This document shows positions 1 to 8,080 of a DNA stretch of 42,558 nt, in pieces (the stretch's first letter is position 1; the number at the start of each line of letters is the position of its first letter). The notes under the pieces are model-generated. The model saw only the letters and a list, made by a program, of their open reading frames with translations. It had not been told where the DNA came from and made no database searches. The DNA comes from an uncultured Halieaceae bacterium. Lineage in GTDB: Bacteria; Pseudomonadota; Gammaproteobacteria; Pseudomonadales; Halieaceae. The position numbers and the translations under genes were made by a program. The stretch lies in NCBI GenBank assembly GCA_938074045.1, contig CALJGI010000003.1, positions 1 to 42,558 on the forward strand. The letters are read 5' to 3'.

Positions 1-135
1 TACGTTTCTGAAACAGGAAAAATTGTACCGAGCCGCATTACCGGTACCACAGCCAAGTACCAGCGTCAGCTGGCCACGGCTATCAAGCGCGCGCGCTACC
101 TGTCTCTGATTCCGTATACCGACAGTCATCACTAG
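1..135 (+). CDS. rpsR: 30S ribosomal protein S18, C-terminal part
   Basis: The window opens inside this gene. The 44 visible codons read [20 protein letters not shown] and continue through an Arg/Lys-rich stretch ending in IPYTDSHH before TAG. This matches the C-terminal half of ribosomal protein S18, which binds 16S rRNA beside S6 on the platform of the small subunit. The IVPSRITGT and [14 protein letters not shown] segments are typical of the family. The gene is cut by the window edge, so its start and first part are not seen. It leads into the DUF2232 membrane protein gene and rplI, the usual gammaproteobacterial S18-to-L9 order, so the three are probably co-transcribed. Confidence 0.95.
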   Translation, partial: YVSETGKIVPSRITGTTAKYQRQLATAIKRARYLSLIPYTDSHH

Positions 136-169
136 TAATCATCGGGGATAACACGTTCGCGGAGCAGGT

Positions 170-1054
170 ATGAAAGCCCTGGCCGAGTACGTTATGCGGG
201 GTCGCAGCCAGGCCCTGTGGGTGGCGGTCCTTGCGGCCGGCACCCTGTTATTTTCCTGGGTCAGTGCATCAGTTATAGCACTGGTCACCCTGCGCCGGGG
301 TTTGACAGAAGGCGGTCACATCTTGATGTGGGCTGTGTTGCCCGCGGCGGTTGTGCTTTACATGGGGGAGATTGGCCCCTTCGGTATGGTGGTTGGTACC
401 ACGATACTCGCCGGCATACTGCGCCACACTGTGTCCTGGCAAGCCACTCTGGTGGCAGCGAGTTTTGTCGGGGTCCTTACAGGACTGGCACTGGTGATCC
501 TAAGCCCGGGTTACCTGGCACAAATTGCCGACATTTTTAGTCAGATATTTGCTGACTTTGAGAAACGGCTGGAAGAGGGTGGATCAGAGGTACAGATCTT
601 GGCTCCAGGGCCGACCCAGATCGCAGGTATTCTGGGTTTGATGAATGCCTTCAGCTGCGTCATGTGTTTGTTACTGGCGCGTTGGTGGCAGTCAATGCTG
701 TACAACCCAGGCGGGTTTGGCACTGAGTTTCGTGCCCTGCGGCTGTCGCCACAAGTCAGCACCATACTGATTGGGGGTGGGCTTGTCATAGCCAGCTTTG
801 GTATTGAGTATCGGATTTGGGCGGTACTCGCGGCATTGCCGCTGAGCATTGCAGGAATAGCGTTGGTACATCACAAAGTGCATCAACGGGGTAGGGGGTC
901 ACAACCCCTCGTGTTTTTTTACATGCTTTGGCTGTTCTTTGATCTGACCAAAGCGGCTGTAGTAGCGTTAGCCCTTATCGACAGCTATAAAAATCTGCGT
1001 GGTGATCAGGTCGCAGATAACGATTCTGACAACGGGAGCGGGGATGCTTCCTGA
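170..1054 (+). CDS. DUF2232-type multi-pass membrane protein between rpsR and rplI
   Basis: A 294-residue protein with about eight hydrophobic segments spread over residues 15-270 and a short acidic, polar tail (QVADNDSDNGSGD). No catalytic motif is visible. Its position between the S18 and L9 genes and its topology fit the DUF2232 (YybS-like) membrane proteins found at this locus in many pseudomonad-related bacteria; their function is unknown. The ATG at 170 is preceded by a GGAG-type ribosome site, and only 15 bases separate its stop from rplI, so it is almost certainly part of the ribosomal-protein operon. Family assignment rests on context and topology rather than on a diagnostic motif. 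Confidence 0.8.
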   Translation: MKALAEYVMRGRSQALWVAVLAAGTLLFSWVSASVIALVTLRRGLTEGGHILMWAVLPAAVVLYMGEIGPFGMVVGTTILAGILRHTVSWQATLVAASFVGVLTGLALVILSPGYLAQIADIFSQIFADFEKRLEEGGSEVQILAPGPTQIAGILGLMNAFSCVMCLLLARWWQSMLYNPGGFGTEFRALRLSPQVSTILIGGGLVIASFGIEYRIWAVLAALPLSIAGIALVHHKVHQRGRGSQPLVFFYMLWLFFDLTKAAVVALALIDSYKNLRGDQVADNDSDNGSGDAS

Positions 1055-1069
1055 CAAGAGGTAACAAAG

Positions 1070-1522
1070 ATGGACGTTATTCTACTCGAAAAAGTCGCCA
1101 ACCTCGGTGACCTCGGTGACAAGGTAAAGGTTAAATCTGGCTATGGTCGTAACTACCTTATTCCCTACAACAAGGCAGTACCCGCGACTTCTGACAATGT
1201 CGCTGCCTTCGAAGCACGCCGCGCGGAACTTGAAGCTCAGGCTGCTGAAGCAATCGCCATAGCCCAGGCACGCGCTGACAAGCTGGCAGATCTCACCCTC
1301 ACCATTGAGGCAAATGCCGGTGACGAGGGTAAATTGTTTGGTTCTGTAGGCACACGGGATATCGGGGAAGCTATACTGGCGGCAACCGGAGTCGAAGTTG
1401 GCAAGAGTGAAATCAAGTTACCAGAAGGTGCTCTGCGCGAAGTGGGTGAGTACGAAATCGACATCCAGTTGCATTCAGACATTACCCAGAGCGTTACACT
1501 CCACGTCGTTCCTGAGGAGTGA
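1070..1522 (+). CDS. rplI: 50S ribosomal protein L9
   Basis: A 150-residue protein of normal length for L9, the elongated large-subunit protein that binds 23S rRNA near the base of the L1 stalk. The N-terminal globular domain is clear: [19 protein letters not shown], then the [14 protein letters not shown] signature. The connecting helix (residues about 42-75) is rich in Ala and Glu, and the C-terminal domain contains [15 protein letters not shown] and ends in [10 protein letters not shown]. An AGAGGT ribosome site lies just before the ATG. The gene follows the DUF2232 gene by 15 bases and is followed by a strong hairpin and then dnaB. Confidence 0.98.
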   Translation: MDVILLEKVANLGDLGDKVKVKSGYGRNYLIPYNKAVPATSDNVAAFEARRAELEAQAAEAIAIAQARADKLADLTLTIEANAGDEGKLFGSVGTRDIGEAILAATGVEVGKSEIKLPEGALREVGEYEIDIQLHSDITQSVTLHVVPEE

Positions 1523-1533
1523 GTCCTCTGTAC

Positions 1534-1559
1534 CGCGGCTGTCAGTGCTGACGGCCGCG
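1534..1559 (+). terminator. Strong hairpin after rplI
   Basis: CGCGGC-T-GTCAG at 1534-1545 pairs with CTGAC-G-GCCGCG at 1548-1559, giving a 12-bp stem with one T:G wobble. It begins 12 bases after the rplI stop. There is no run of T after it, so it is either a weak or Rho-assisted terminator or an mRNA-stabilising/processing hairpin separating the ribosomal genes from dnaB. Confidence 0.4.
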
Positions 1560-1751
1560 ATATCTGCCCCCTGCTCAATTCTCGAGTGCAGTCATCGGGA
1601 ACTTTCAGCTTTCATGTGCCTGTGGCCGTACTTGCCCTCCGCAACGGCCAGCTGCCCATAAATATGCCTGACAGGTGCAACTTCACTTAACATTTGGTCG
1701 TGGGTGAGCCACAATCTTTCCCCTTGTATCTAATTGCTGTTTCACGGTTCT

Positions 1752-3155
1752 ATGGCTGAGTCCGAGTTGCCAAATACTGTTGTCGAACTCCCTTACGCGG
1801 ATGATCCCGAGCTCGTCAATATCAAGATGCAGCCTCACTCCATTGAGGCGGAGCGATCTGTACTCGGTGGTCTCATGCTGGCCAATGATGCCTGGGACAG
1901 TGTTGCAGAGCTGATTACCGAGGCCGATTTTTACCGGCCCAATCATCGCCTTATCTTCCGACAGATGAAGAAGTTGGTGGATACCGATGAACCCATAGAT
2001 TTTGTCACCGTATCTTCTGCCCTGACCGCGAGGGGAGAACTGGAGGCCGCTGGTGGTGATTCCTATCTGGCTGACCTCGCGCTTAACACACCCAGTGCGT
2101 CCAACATCAGGGCCTACTCCAACGTAGTCAGCGAAAGGTCCAGCCTGCGCAGCCTGATTCAGGCCGCTCAGGATATCGCGGACTCGGGGTTCAACCCTGA
2201 CGGCCGTACCAGCGCTGAACTGATCGACAGCGCTGAGCGACTGATCATGCAAATTTCGGAGGAGGGCCCCAAAAGCGGGGGGCCTGTGGAGGTCAATCCA
2301 CTGCTGAGACGCGCGGTGGATCGTATCGATGAACTGTTTAACTCCGACGGTGACCTGACCGGTCTGAATACCGGTTTTATAGAACTTAATGATAAGACTT
2401 CGGGATTGCAGTCCTCCGACCTGGTGATAGTGGCGGGTCGCCCATCCATGGGTAAAACCTCCTTTGCCATGAATCTGGTGGAAAACGCCGTCATGAATCA
2501 GGAAAAGCCCATAGTGGTTTTCAGTATGGAGATGCCGGCGGATCAGCTCATCATCCGTATGTTGTCCTCCATCGGCCGCATCGATCAGACCAGAATTCGC
2601 AACGGGAAACTTGAGAGCGAAGATTGGCCGCGGCTGTCTGCCGCGGTACAAAAGCTCAAAGATCGTCCACTGTTTATCGATGATACCCCGGCACTTACCC
2701 CCACCGAGGTACGCTCCCGCTCGCGGCGTATTGCGCGCAGTCACGGTGAGCTCGGAATGATCATGGTGGACTATATGCAACTGATGCAGGTAGCCGGTGC
2801 CAATGAAGGGCGAACAGCAGAGATTTCCGAAATATCCCGGTCTTTGAAGGCCATTGCCAAGGAGTTTCGCTGCCCGGTAGTTGCCTTGTCACAGCTGAAC
2901 CGCGCTCTGGAACAGCGACCCAACAAGCGCCCGGTTAACTCAGACCTGCGGGAATCTGGTGCCATCGAGCAGGATGCGGATGTCATCATGTTCATCTACA
3001 GAGATGAGGTGTATCACGAGGAGAGCCCGGACAAGGGTGTTGCCGAAATTATCATCGGCAAGCAGCGTAATGGACCAATTGGCACCTGCAGACTGGCGTT
3101 TATCGGCCAATACACCCGCTTCGAAAACCTGGCACGCCAAGCCTACGATCAGTAG
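1752..3155 (+). CDS. dnaB: Replicative DNA helicase DnaB
   Basis: Hexameric helicase that unwinds DNA ahead of the replisome and recruits primase. The 467-residue protein has the N-terminal primase-interacting domain (about residues 25-130), a linker and a RecA-like ATPase domain from about 190. Walker A is GRPSMGKTS (residues 229-237), the Walker B strand is LGMIMVDYMQLM, and the C-terminal SQLNRALEQR and DLRESGAIEQDADVI motifs are intact. No intein interrupts it. The ATG at 1752 is preferred over an in-frame TTG at 1734 because homologues begin near this Met; no strong ribosome site precedes either. Its 3' end lies 12 bases from the convergent channel-like gene. Two candidate helicase-loader genes lie just beyond that. 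Confidence 0.97.
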   Translation: MAESELPNTVVELPYADDPELVNIKMQPHSIEAERSVLGGLMLANDAWDSVAELITEADFYRPNHRLIFRQMKKLVDTDEPIDFVTVSSALTARGELEAAGGDSYLADLALNTPSASNIRAYSNVVSERSSLRSLIQAAQDIADSGFNPDGRTSAELIDSAERLIMQISEEGPKSGGPVEVNPLLRRAVDRIDELFNSDGDLTGLNTGFIELNDKTSGLQSSDLVIVAGRPSMGKTSFAMNLVENAVMNQEKPIVVFSMEMPADQLIIRMLSSIGRIDQTRIRNGKLESEDWPRLSAAVQKLKDRPLFIDDTPALTPTEVRSRSRRIARSHGELGMIMVDYMQLMQVAGANEGRTAEISEISRSLKAIAKEFRCPVVALSQLNRALEQRPNKRPVNSDLRESGAIEQDADVIMFIYRDEVYHEESPDKGVAEIIIGKQRNGPIGTCRLAFIGQYTRFENLARQAYDQ

Positions 3156-3167
3156 CAGCCTTCGCCG

Positions 3168-4415
3168 TTACATTACAATCCAATCGGCTGGAATATTCTC
3201 TTCCAGCAGCTGATAAATACTGACGCTGATGATGTTGTTGTCATCGCCCACTTCCCTGGCAAATTGCGAGTCGCGGGTACAGCGGGCAATGATGCCCGCG
3301 CTGGGAAATTCCTGACGAATCCACAGGGCTGCGCGCAGGTTTTGCGCCTCCGCCCCGGTACCCAAAACCACTACGGTGCTGGGGGAATCAATATTTACCA
3401 ACTCGCGCACGCGGTTCCAGACCTCCGGATTGCCGATATCGCCATCCAGTAGCTCACGCTGGTAACCTCGCACAAATTTCATCTGCTCATCGGCGATTAA
3501 CACGCGACGATGTGCATCGGTATCTATGATGATCGCGCTGTTGATTTCATTCAGCGCCTGATCCTGCAGTTCTTCCAGCACGGTTTGCCCGAAGCGGCCG
3601 AAGCCGCCGAGTATCACGGTGTCGCGGGGTTCGGTGCTGGCGAAATGCGCCAGCAGGTGGTTGCGTACCAGACCCGCCGCAGCCAGATGGTAGGAGTTGA
3701 AGGTCTGGCACTCCTGCGCTACGCGTGTGCCGGCAACAGCGCGCATAAACCGTAGACTATGGCAATGCAGAACAATGCGTGAACCGATGCCGTGATAGAG
3801 ATTGGTGAGCACTGTGGCCGCTTCATAGCCACGTAGGCTTTCGTGTCCCAGTAGCAAGATTTTACGTGCGTGCTGAGGCCGCAGGCGTTTGACAAAAAAC
3901 TCATGGGTAATATCTCCGACGACGACGATGGCGCCGTAGCCATGTACCATTTCATCCTCGGTGGCGGGTTCAATTTCCCGCGCGACCAGAACCACTGGAA
4001 TTTTTCGATTGTGACGACGCAAAACCCGCAGATAACTGAGGCTGAGATCGTTTGCTCCCAGGATGATAATGTGATCTCGCATACGGCGAAGCTGCCAGCG
4101 CTGTGGAGAAATGGCACTTAGCAGAGTGCTCAGCAGGGTCCACGCGGCCAGTGAGGGTGCCGCAAAATATGAGAACCACAACATAGCGCGTGCCCAGTAC
4201 GGACCACCCACTGGCGTGCCCAGGTCCACGCCACCGACGACGAACAAACTCATGCAGTAGTAGAGCAGGGTCAGTAGATTACTTTCATCCGCCCGAGGTT
4301 TTTCGGATACCGACACGCCCGCCATAAACGCGGTGATCGCACAGATGATGATGAGTAGCGCGGTATACGATCGCCAGTGCGACCCGCGGGTGAAGCCGTT
4401 GGCAAACTGGTTCAC
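3168..4415 (-). CDS. RCK (TrkA-N) channel-like protein with non-canonical pore
   Basis: A 415-residue protein. Residues 15-105 hold an ion-channel-like unit: a first membrane helix (about 16-36), a pore-like segment (about 47-68) and a second helix (about 77-101). Two Rossmann-type RCK domains follow, with nucleotide-binding starts at IIILGAND (116-123) and VILGGFGRFG (267-276). The position where K+ channels carry TVGYGD reads FVVGGVDLG, so the standard K+ filter is absent. The general family is NAD-binding potassium-channel-like proteins; ion selectivity cannot be inferred. The GTG start at 4415 overlaps the stop of the lambda-P-like gene by four bases (GTGA), so the two are translationally coupled. 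It converges on dnaB. Confidence 0.8.
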   Translation of the reverse strand: MNQFANGFTRGSHWRSYTALLIIICAITAFMAGVSVSEKPRADESNLLTLLYYCMSLFVVGGVDLGTPVGGPYWARAMLWFSYFAAPSLAAWTLLSTLLSAISPQRWQLRRMRDHIIILGANDLSLSYLRVLRRHNRKIPVVLVAREIEPATEDEMVHGYGAIVVVGDITHEFFVKRLRPQHARKILLLGHESLRGYEAATVLTNLYHGIGSRIVLHCHSLRFMRAVAGTRVAQECQTFNSYHLAAAGLVRNHLLAHFASTEPRDTVILGGFGRFGQTVLEELQDQALNEINSAIIIDTDAHRRVLIADEQMKFVRGYQRELLDGDIGNPEVWNRVRELVNIDSPSTVVVLGTGAEAQNLRAALWIRQEFPSAGIIARCTRDSQFAREVGDDNNIISVSIYQLLEENIPADWIVM

Positions 4416-5083
4416 AAATTCAGCTCTTGGCGCAACGCGCGCAGATGCTCCTGTTGTTCTTCGCGGCTGAGTACCTCAGTCGCGGGTGGGTCCAGTACAG
4501 GGGGTGCTTCAATAATGAACGTCTCTCCCGCTAACAGGCGATCACAGTAGTAGTTGTAGTGTTGCCTGAAAGACGGGAAAGAGACCGATTCCCGGTTGTT
4601 CGTCAGGAAAAACCAGCCGCAATCCCGTCCGGCGTGATACACGATTGGGTGTGTCCAGGCTTGCGCGGCGCGAGGTGTGGAGGCGTTACATGCCTCTATG
4701 TAGGCAGATCGGGCATCAGGGACACCTAGTGCGCTGACCGCATCTCGACAGGCTTGCAACATGCGATTCAGGGTGGGCAGGTATTCACTGCCCTCAACGC
4801 AGTGACGTGCAGCCCGCAGTATCTGCTCTACTGAAAAACTGGCCAGGGCGTCCAGCCAGAATTTCTTGATCTGCGCCAGCTGCTCATCGTTACCCCAGGC
4901 GGCGTAATACTGATTGTGGTAGTTCAGGCGGAACAGGGCAAAGACTTGATTGATAGCGTCGATCTGTTCCGCGGCGGGCTCTACCCTGCTTGTGTTCTCA
5001 GGTTGCCCAGCTGCGGTCGGTGAGGTCCTGGGCGATGCTTCTAGCTCGCGTGCTACCTGTTCGATGTCTTTGCTGTTCCGCAT
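4412..5083 (-). CDS. Phage-lambda-P-type replication protein (putative helicase loader)
   Basis: A 223-residue soluble protein. The N-terminal 35 residues look disordered. Residues 40-112 resemble the conserved helical part of replication protein P, including a Phe/Leu-rich helix and FWLDALASFSVEQILRAARH. Residues 121-190 carry VPDARSAYIEACNAS, then WTHPIVYHAGRDCGWFFL, then a Y-x2-C...GE segment, a pattern I recognise from phage lambda P proteins, which bind DnaB and load it at origins. The ATG at 5083 has an AGGA ribosome site and lies inside the 3' end of the DnaT-like gene (86-base overlap in another frame). Context with DnaT-like and dnaB genes supports a role in helicase loading. The role is inferred, not shown. 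Confidence 0.75.
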   Translation of the reverse strand: MRNSKDIEQVARELEASPRTSPTAAGQPENTSRVEPAAEQIDAINQVFALFRLNYHNQYYAAWGNDEQLAQIKKFWLDALASFSVEQILRAARHCVEGSEYLPTLNRMLQACRDAVSALGVPDARSAYIEACNASTPRAAQAWTHPIVYHAGRDCGWFFLTNNRESVSFPSFRQHYNYYCDRLLAGETFIIEAPPVLDPPATEVLSREEQQEHLRALRQELNL

Positions 5084-6167
5084 GGGATGTCCTGCTGTTA
5101 TCTACCAATTCGTGGCGTCTTGCCCACTGGTATTTTACATGTTGCAAAAATTTTGTGCTCCAGGAGCTTTGCAATTGGCCGCTGTCTTTCCAGTATACGA
5201 CGAACTCGGGAATAAGGGTGCGGGCAAAGTCGGCGTCAATATTGGCCATGGCCAGTATGTCGTACACGTCTGAAATAGGCTGCCATCCTGCGGGAATAGT
5301 GTCGGGTTCCCCGTCGCCGGCTACTGTTGCCTGAAAACGTCGCCACTGACGGCGAATATGGCCGACAAACTTGGAATTGGGGGTCTCGGTATTGCCCGGC
5401 CGTTCGCACCAGTACAGGACGAACTCGGGTACAGCGTCATCTATGAAATCCGAGCTGATGCCATCGCGCAGCAGGATATCGAGGGCGTCCTGATGGGGTC
5501 GCCAGTCGCGATCAAGGGCATCGGAGGGCGCTACGATGCGCTGTTCTGAGAGTGCTTGCTGGTGGGCCCGCCAGCGCGACAGGACGTGCTGGCGAAACTT
5601 GTTATCCCAGGCGTGGTGCACTTCAGCGCGCTCACGCCAGTACAACAGGAAGTCTTCCAACTGTTGCTGGCTGAACTCGGGATCCACGCCATGATTGAGT
5701 CGCAGGTATTCCAACATATCTGCACTGGGCTTCCAGTCCATGGTCAAACGACGCGCGCCGCCAATGCTGGTGACTTCTCGGGATGTTTGTGACGCTGCTG
5801 GATTTGGCGGTGGAGCTGCCTGGGGAGCCTGCTCTTGAATCATGCTCGCAGGGTCGGCTTTTTCATTGATGGCATATCGATAACTGCTGCTGGTAGCCAG
5901 CCCCTGGTTGTCGCTTAGCAATACACCGGTAGCCACCAACTGGTTGCAGATGCGCTGTAAATCCACTGCACTCCAGAATGGGAACAGTCGCAACAGGTCC
6001 GCGGTGGTGATGGTCACCCAGCGGTAGCCGTCCTCCAGCTCACCTGTGACGGATGTCGATACCTGCGACAATTGTTGCAATAATACGGCCTCTTCCAGGC
6101 CGAGTGTAGCGGCCAGGGAAGGGAAGAACAGCAGCGGGTGTTCTGGTATCAGTGTGGAAGAACTCAT
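4998..6167 (-). CDS. DnaT-like primosomal protein with three tandem DnaT domains
   Basis: A 389-residue protein. Residues 6-101 form a small winged-helix-like domain (IPEHPLLFFPSLAATLGLEE...WVTITTADLLRLFPFW) resembling DnaT-like N-termini. A Pro/Gln/Ala-rich linker (about 105-130) follows. Three copies of a roughly 57-residue module then occur at 144-201, 221-277 and 294-350, each with a W-x-P...D...EF/DF...YW...(N/T)KF...H...W pattern. This is the ssDNA-binding/replication-restart module of DnaT; E. coli DnaT has one. The ATG at 6167 is preferred: a longer frame reaching 6428 would run into radA and has no family similarity. It diverges from radA and overlaps the lambda-P-like gene downstream. 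Confidence 0.8.
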   Translation of the reverse strand: MSSSTLIPEHPLLFFPSLAATLGLEEAVLLQQLSQVSTSVTGELEDGYRWVTITTADLLRLFPFWSAVDLQRICNQLVATGVLLSDNQGLATSSSYRYAINEKADPASMIQEQAPQAAPPPNPAASQTSREVTSIGGARRLTMDWKPSADMLEYLRLNHGVDPEFSQQQLEDFLLYWRERAEVHHAWDNKFRQHVLSRWRAHQQALSEQRIVAPSDALDRDWRPHQDALDILLRDGISSDFIDDAVPEFVLYWCERPGNTETPNSKFVGHIRRQWRRFQATVAGDGEPDTIPAGWQPISDVYDILAMANIDADFARTLIPEFVVYWKDSGQLQSSWSTKFLQHVKYQWARRHELVDNSRTSHAEQQRHRTGSTRARSIAQDLTDRSWAT

Positions 6168-6297
6168 GGCTACATTGTAGCGCGTTTCGAGGCGCTGTTC
6201 TGTCCGTAATCCGTCCAATTGTTCATCTATTTTCGACCGACGCGTTCCGAGCTCAATCCCGTGATAGCATTGCCATCCACTCAGGTGAAAAAAAGAT

Positions 6298-7653
6298 ATG
6301 GCAAAACAGAAATCAGCCTTTGTCTGCTCCGATTGCGGGGGAGAACACGTCAAATGGCAGGGACAGTGCAGTGAATGTGGTGCGTGGAACACCTTAACTG
6401 AAATAAAACTCGGCGCCCCCATCTCCACGCCTGCGCGGACGGGCTACAGTGGTCAGCGAGCGGAGGCGGCGGTATTGGCCGACGTGAATCTCGAGGATTT
6501 GCCGCGCTTTACATCGGGTCTGGGGGAGTTTGACCGGGTGTTGGGAGGCGGACTGGTTCCCGGTTCTGCCATCTTGATCGGTGGTAATCCGGGGGCGGGA
6601 AAAAGCACGTTGCTGTTGCAGACCATGTGCCACCTCGCCGAACGCATGTCAGCGCTCTATGTCACGGGGGAGGAGTCTCCCCAGCAGGTGGCCATGCGTG
6701 GGCACAGACTGGGGCTGCCACTGGGATCCCTGCGCTTGATGGCGGAGAACAACGTCGGCGAGATTTGTCGCGCCCTGGAAACCTACCAGCCTCGTGTGTT
6801 GGTGGTGGATTCCATCCAGGTTGTGTACAGCGAGGAGCTCACCTCGGCTCCCGGCAGCGTCAGTCAAGTACGCGAGTGCGCCGCCATTTTGACGCGCTAC
6901 GCAAAGAAGACAGGCACGGTTCTCTTGTTAGTGGGTCACGTGACCAAGGATGGCTCACTGGCGGGTCCCAAGGTGCTGGAACACATGATTGACTGCTCAA
7001 TGATGTTGGAGGACACCGCCGACAGCCGCTTTCGTACCTTGCGCGGGCATAAAAACCGGTTTGGGGCGGTCAATGAGCTGGGTGTTTTCGCCATGGCCGA
7101 AGACGGCCTGAAGGAGGTAACTAATCCCTCCGCCATATTTCTGAATCGAGGTGCCGAGACTTCCGCTGGCAGTGTGGTGATGGCTGTTTGGGAGGGAAGC
7201 CGCCCCCTGCTGGTGGAAATACAGGCTCTGGTCGACGAAAGCCAGTTGTCCAATCCACGTCGAGTTGCGGTGGGGCTGGAGCAGAATCGGCTGGCAATGT
7301 TGCTGGCCATTCTTCATCGCCACGGTGGCCTGATGATCGGCGATCAGGATGTTTTCGCCAACGTGGTTGGCGGGGTCAAGGTTCTGGAAACTGGGGCAGA
7401 TCTCGCCCTGTTACTGGCCATGGTGTCCAGTTTCAGGGATCTGGTGTTGCCCCGTGACCTGGTGGTCTTTGGCGAGGTGGGGCTGAGCGGCGAAATCAGA
7501 CCGGTTCCGGGCGGCCAGGACCGATTGCAGGAAGCGCTGAAGCATGGTTTTAAACGAGCCATCGTCCCAGAGGGAAATCGACCAAAGAAGGCGCTGCCAG
7601 GGATGGAGGTGGTGGCCGTGCGTCGATTACAGGACGCACTTGCCGCCGTCTGA
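6298..7653 (+). CDS. radA: DNA repair protein RadA (Sms)
   Basis: A 451-residue RecA-related ATPase that promotes branch migration during recombination and repair. The N-terminal C4 zinc finger is intact (Cys 10, 13, 24, 27). Walker A is GGNPGAGKST (95-104), Walker B lies near VLVVDSIQ (167-174), and the RadA-specific KNRFG motif is at 252-256. The C-terminal part from about residue 280 is the Lon-protease-like scaffold domain ending in VVAVRRLQDALAAV. Length is normal. The ATG at 6298 is preceded by an AGGTGA-like site. It diverges from the DnaT-like gene with 130 bases between them, and both concern DNA restart or repair. Confidence 0.97.
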   Translation: MAKQKSAFVCSDCGGEHVKWQGQCSECGAWNTLTEIKLGAPISTPARTGYSGQRAEAAVLADVNLEDLPRFTSGLGEFDRVLGGGLVPGSAILIGGNPGAGKSTLLLQTMCHLAERMSALYVTGEESPQQVAMRGHRLGLPLGSLRLMAENNVGEICRALETYQPRVLVVDSIQVVYSEELTSAPGSVSQVRECAAILTRYAKKTGTVLLLVGHVTKDGSLAGPKVLEHMIDCSMMLEDTADSRFRTLRGHKNRFGAVNELGVFAMAEDGLKEVTNPSAIFLNRGAETSAGSVVMAVWEGSRPLLVEIQALVDESQLSNPRRVAVGLEQNRLAMLLAILHRHGGLMIGDQDVFANVVGGVKVLETGADLALLLAMVSSFRDLVLPRDLVVFGEVGLSGEIRPVPGGQDRLQEALKHGFKRAIVPEGNRPKKALPGMEVVAVRRLQDALAAV

Positions 7654-7726
7654 GGGGATTCGCTTTTTCTCGACCTGCTGTTATGGTTACGCACTGGGAA
7701 TACAGACACGACCAAACGAGGAACCC

Positions 7727-8080
7727 ATGCAACTGAACAAAACCATAGTCCCTATCATAGCCCCAGTCTCGATGTTATTGATGCTTGCTGGCACTTCAGT
7801 CCACGCTGAATGCGCGAAAGCGACGGCACCTAATCTACCTGATGGCAATACCGCGTCCATGGAAGAAATGGTGGCCGGCCAGAAGGCGGTAAAAGAGTTT
7901 ATCGCCGAAGGCACTGCCTATCAGGGTTGTCTTGACGCGGAAGAGGCCGCAGCTGGGGAGGATGAAGCCCCGGAAGCAAAGGCAGCCCGGCTGGCACATT
8001 ACAACAGTGTTGCCACAGAGCAGGAAGCAGTGGCGGCTGAGTTTAATGCCGCTATCAAGGCGTTCAAGGCCAGGCAGTGA
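7727..8080 (+). CDS. Small secreted protein of unknown function
   Basis: A 117-residue protein with a clear signal peptide (MQLNKTIVPIIAPVSMLLML, then AGTSVHA before the likely cleavage site at about residue 27). The mature part has two cysteines (29 and 68) that could form one disulfide. A conserved-looking segment, APNLPDG...EEMVAGQKAVKEF, is followed by an Ala/Glu-rich helical stretch. I recognise no catalytic motif and assign no function. The ATG at 7727 has a GAGG site six bases upstream, which decides against a longer open frame. Its TGA overlaps the GTG start of the VOC gene (GTGA), so the two are translationally coupled. Confidence 0.75.
   Translation: MQLNKTIVPIIAPVSMLLMLAGTSVHAECAKATAPNLPDGNTASMEEMVAGQKAVKEFIAEGTAYQGCLDAEEAAAGEDEAPEAKAARLAHYNSVATEQEAVAAEFNAAIKAFKARQ

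Noticed and set aside
1683..2780. Long minus-strand open frame opposite dnaB
   Set aside because: It is an antisense shadow of a highly conserved gene, with no family motif and a frame fixed by codon bias of dnaB.
3168..6167. Prophage remnant suggested by the lambda-P-like gene
   Set aside because: No integrase, repressor, terminase, structural gene or attachment repeat is visible, and the neighbours are core genes. A domesticated gene fits better.
6168..6428. Longer DnaT-like protein starting at 6428
   Set aside because: The extra 87 residues overlap the start of radA, contain many Cys/His/Pro typical of non-coding frame, and have no counterpart in the family; MSSSTLIPEH at 6167 fits better.
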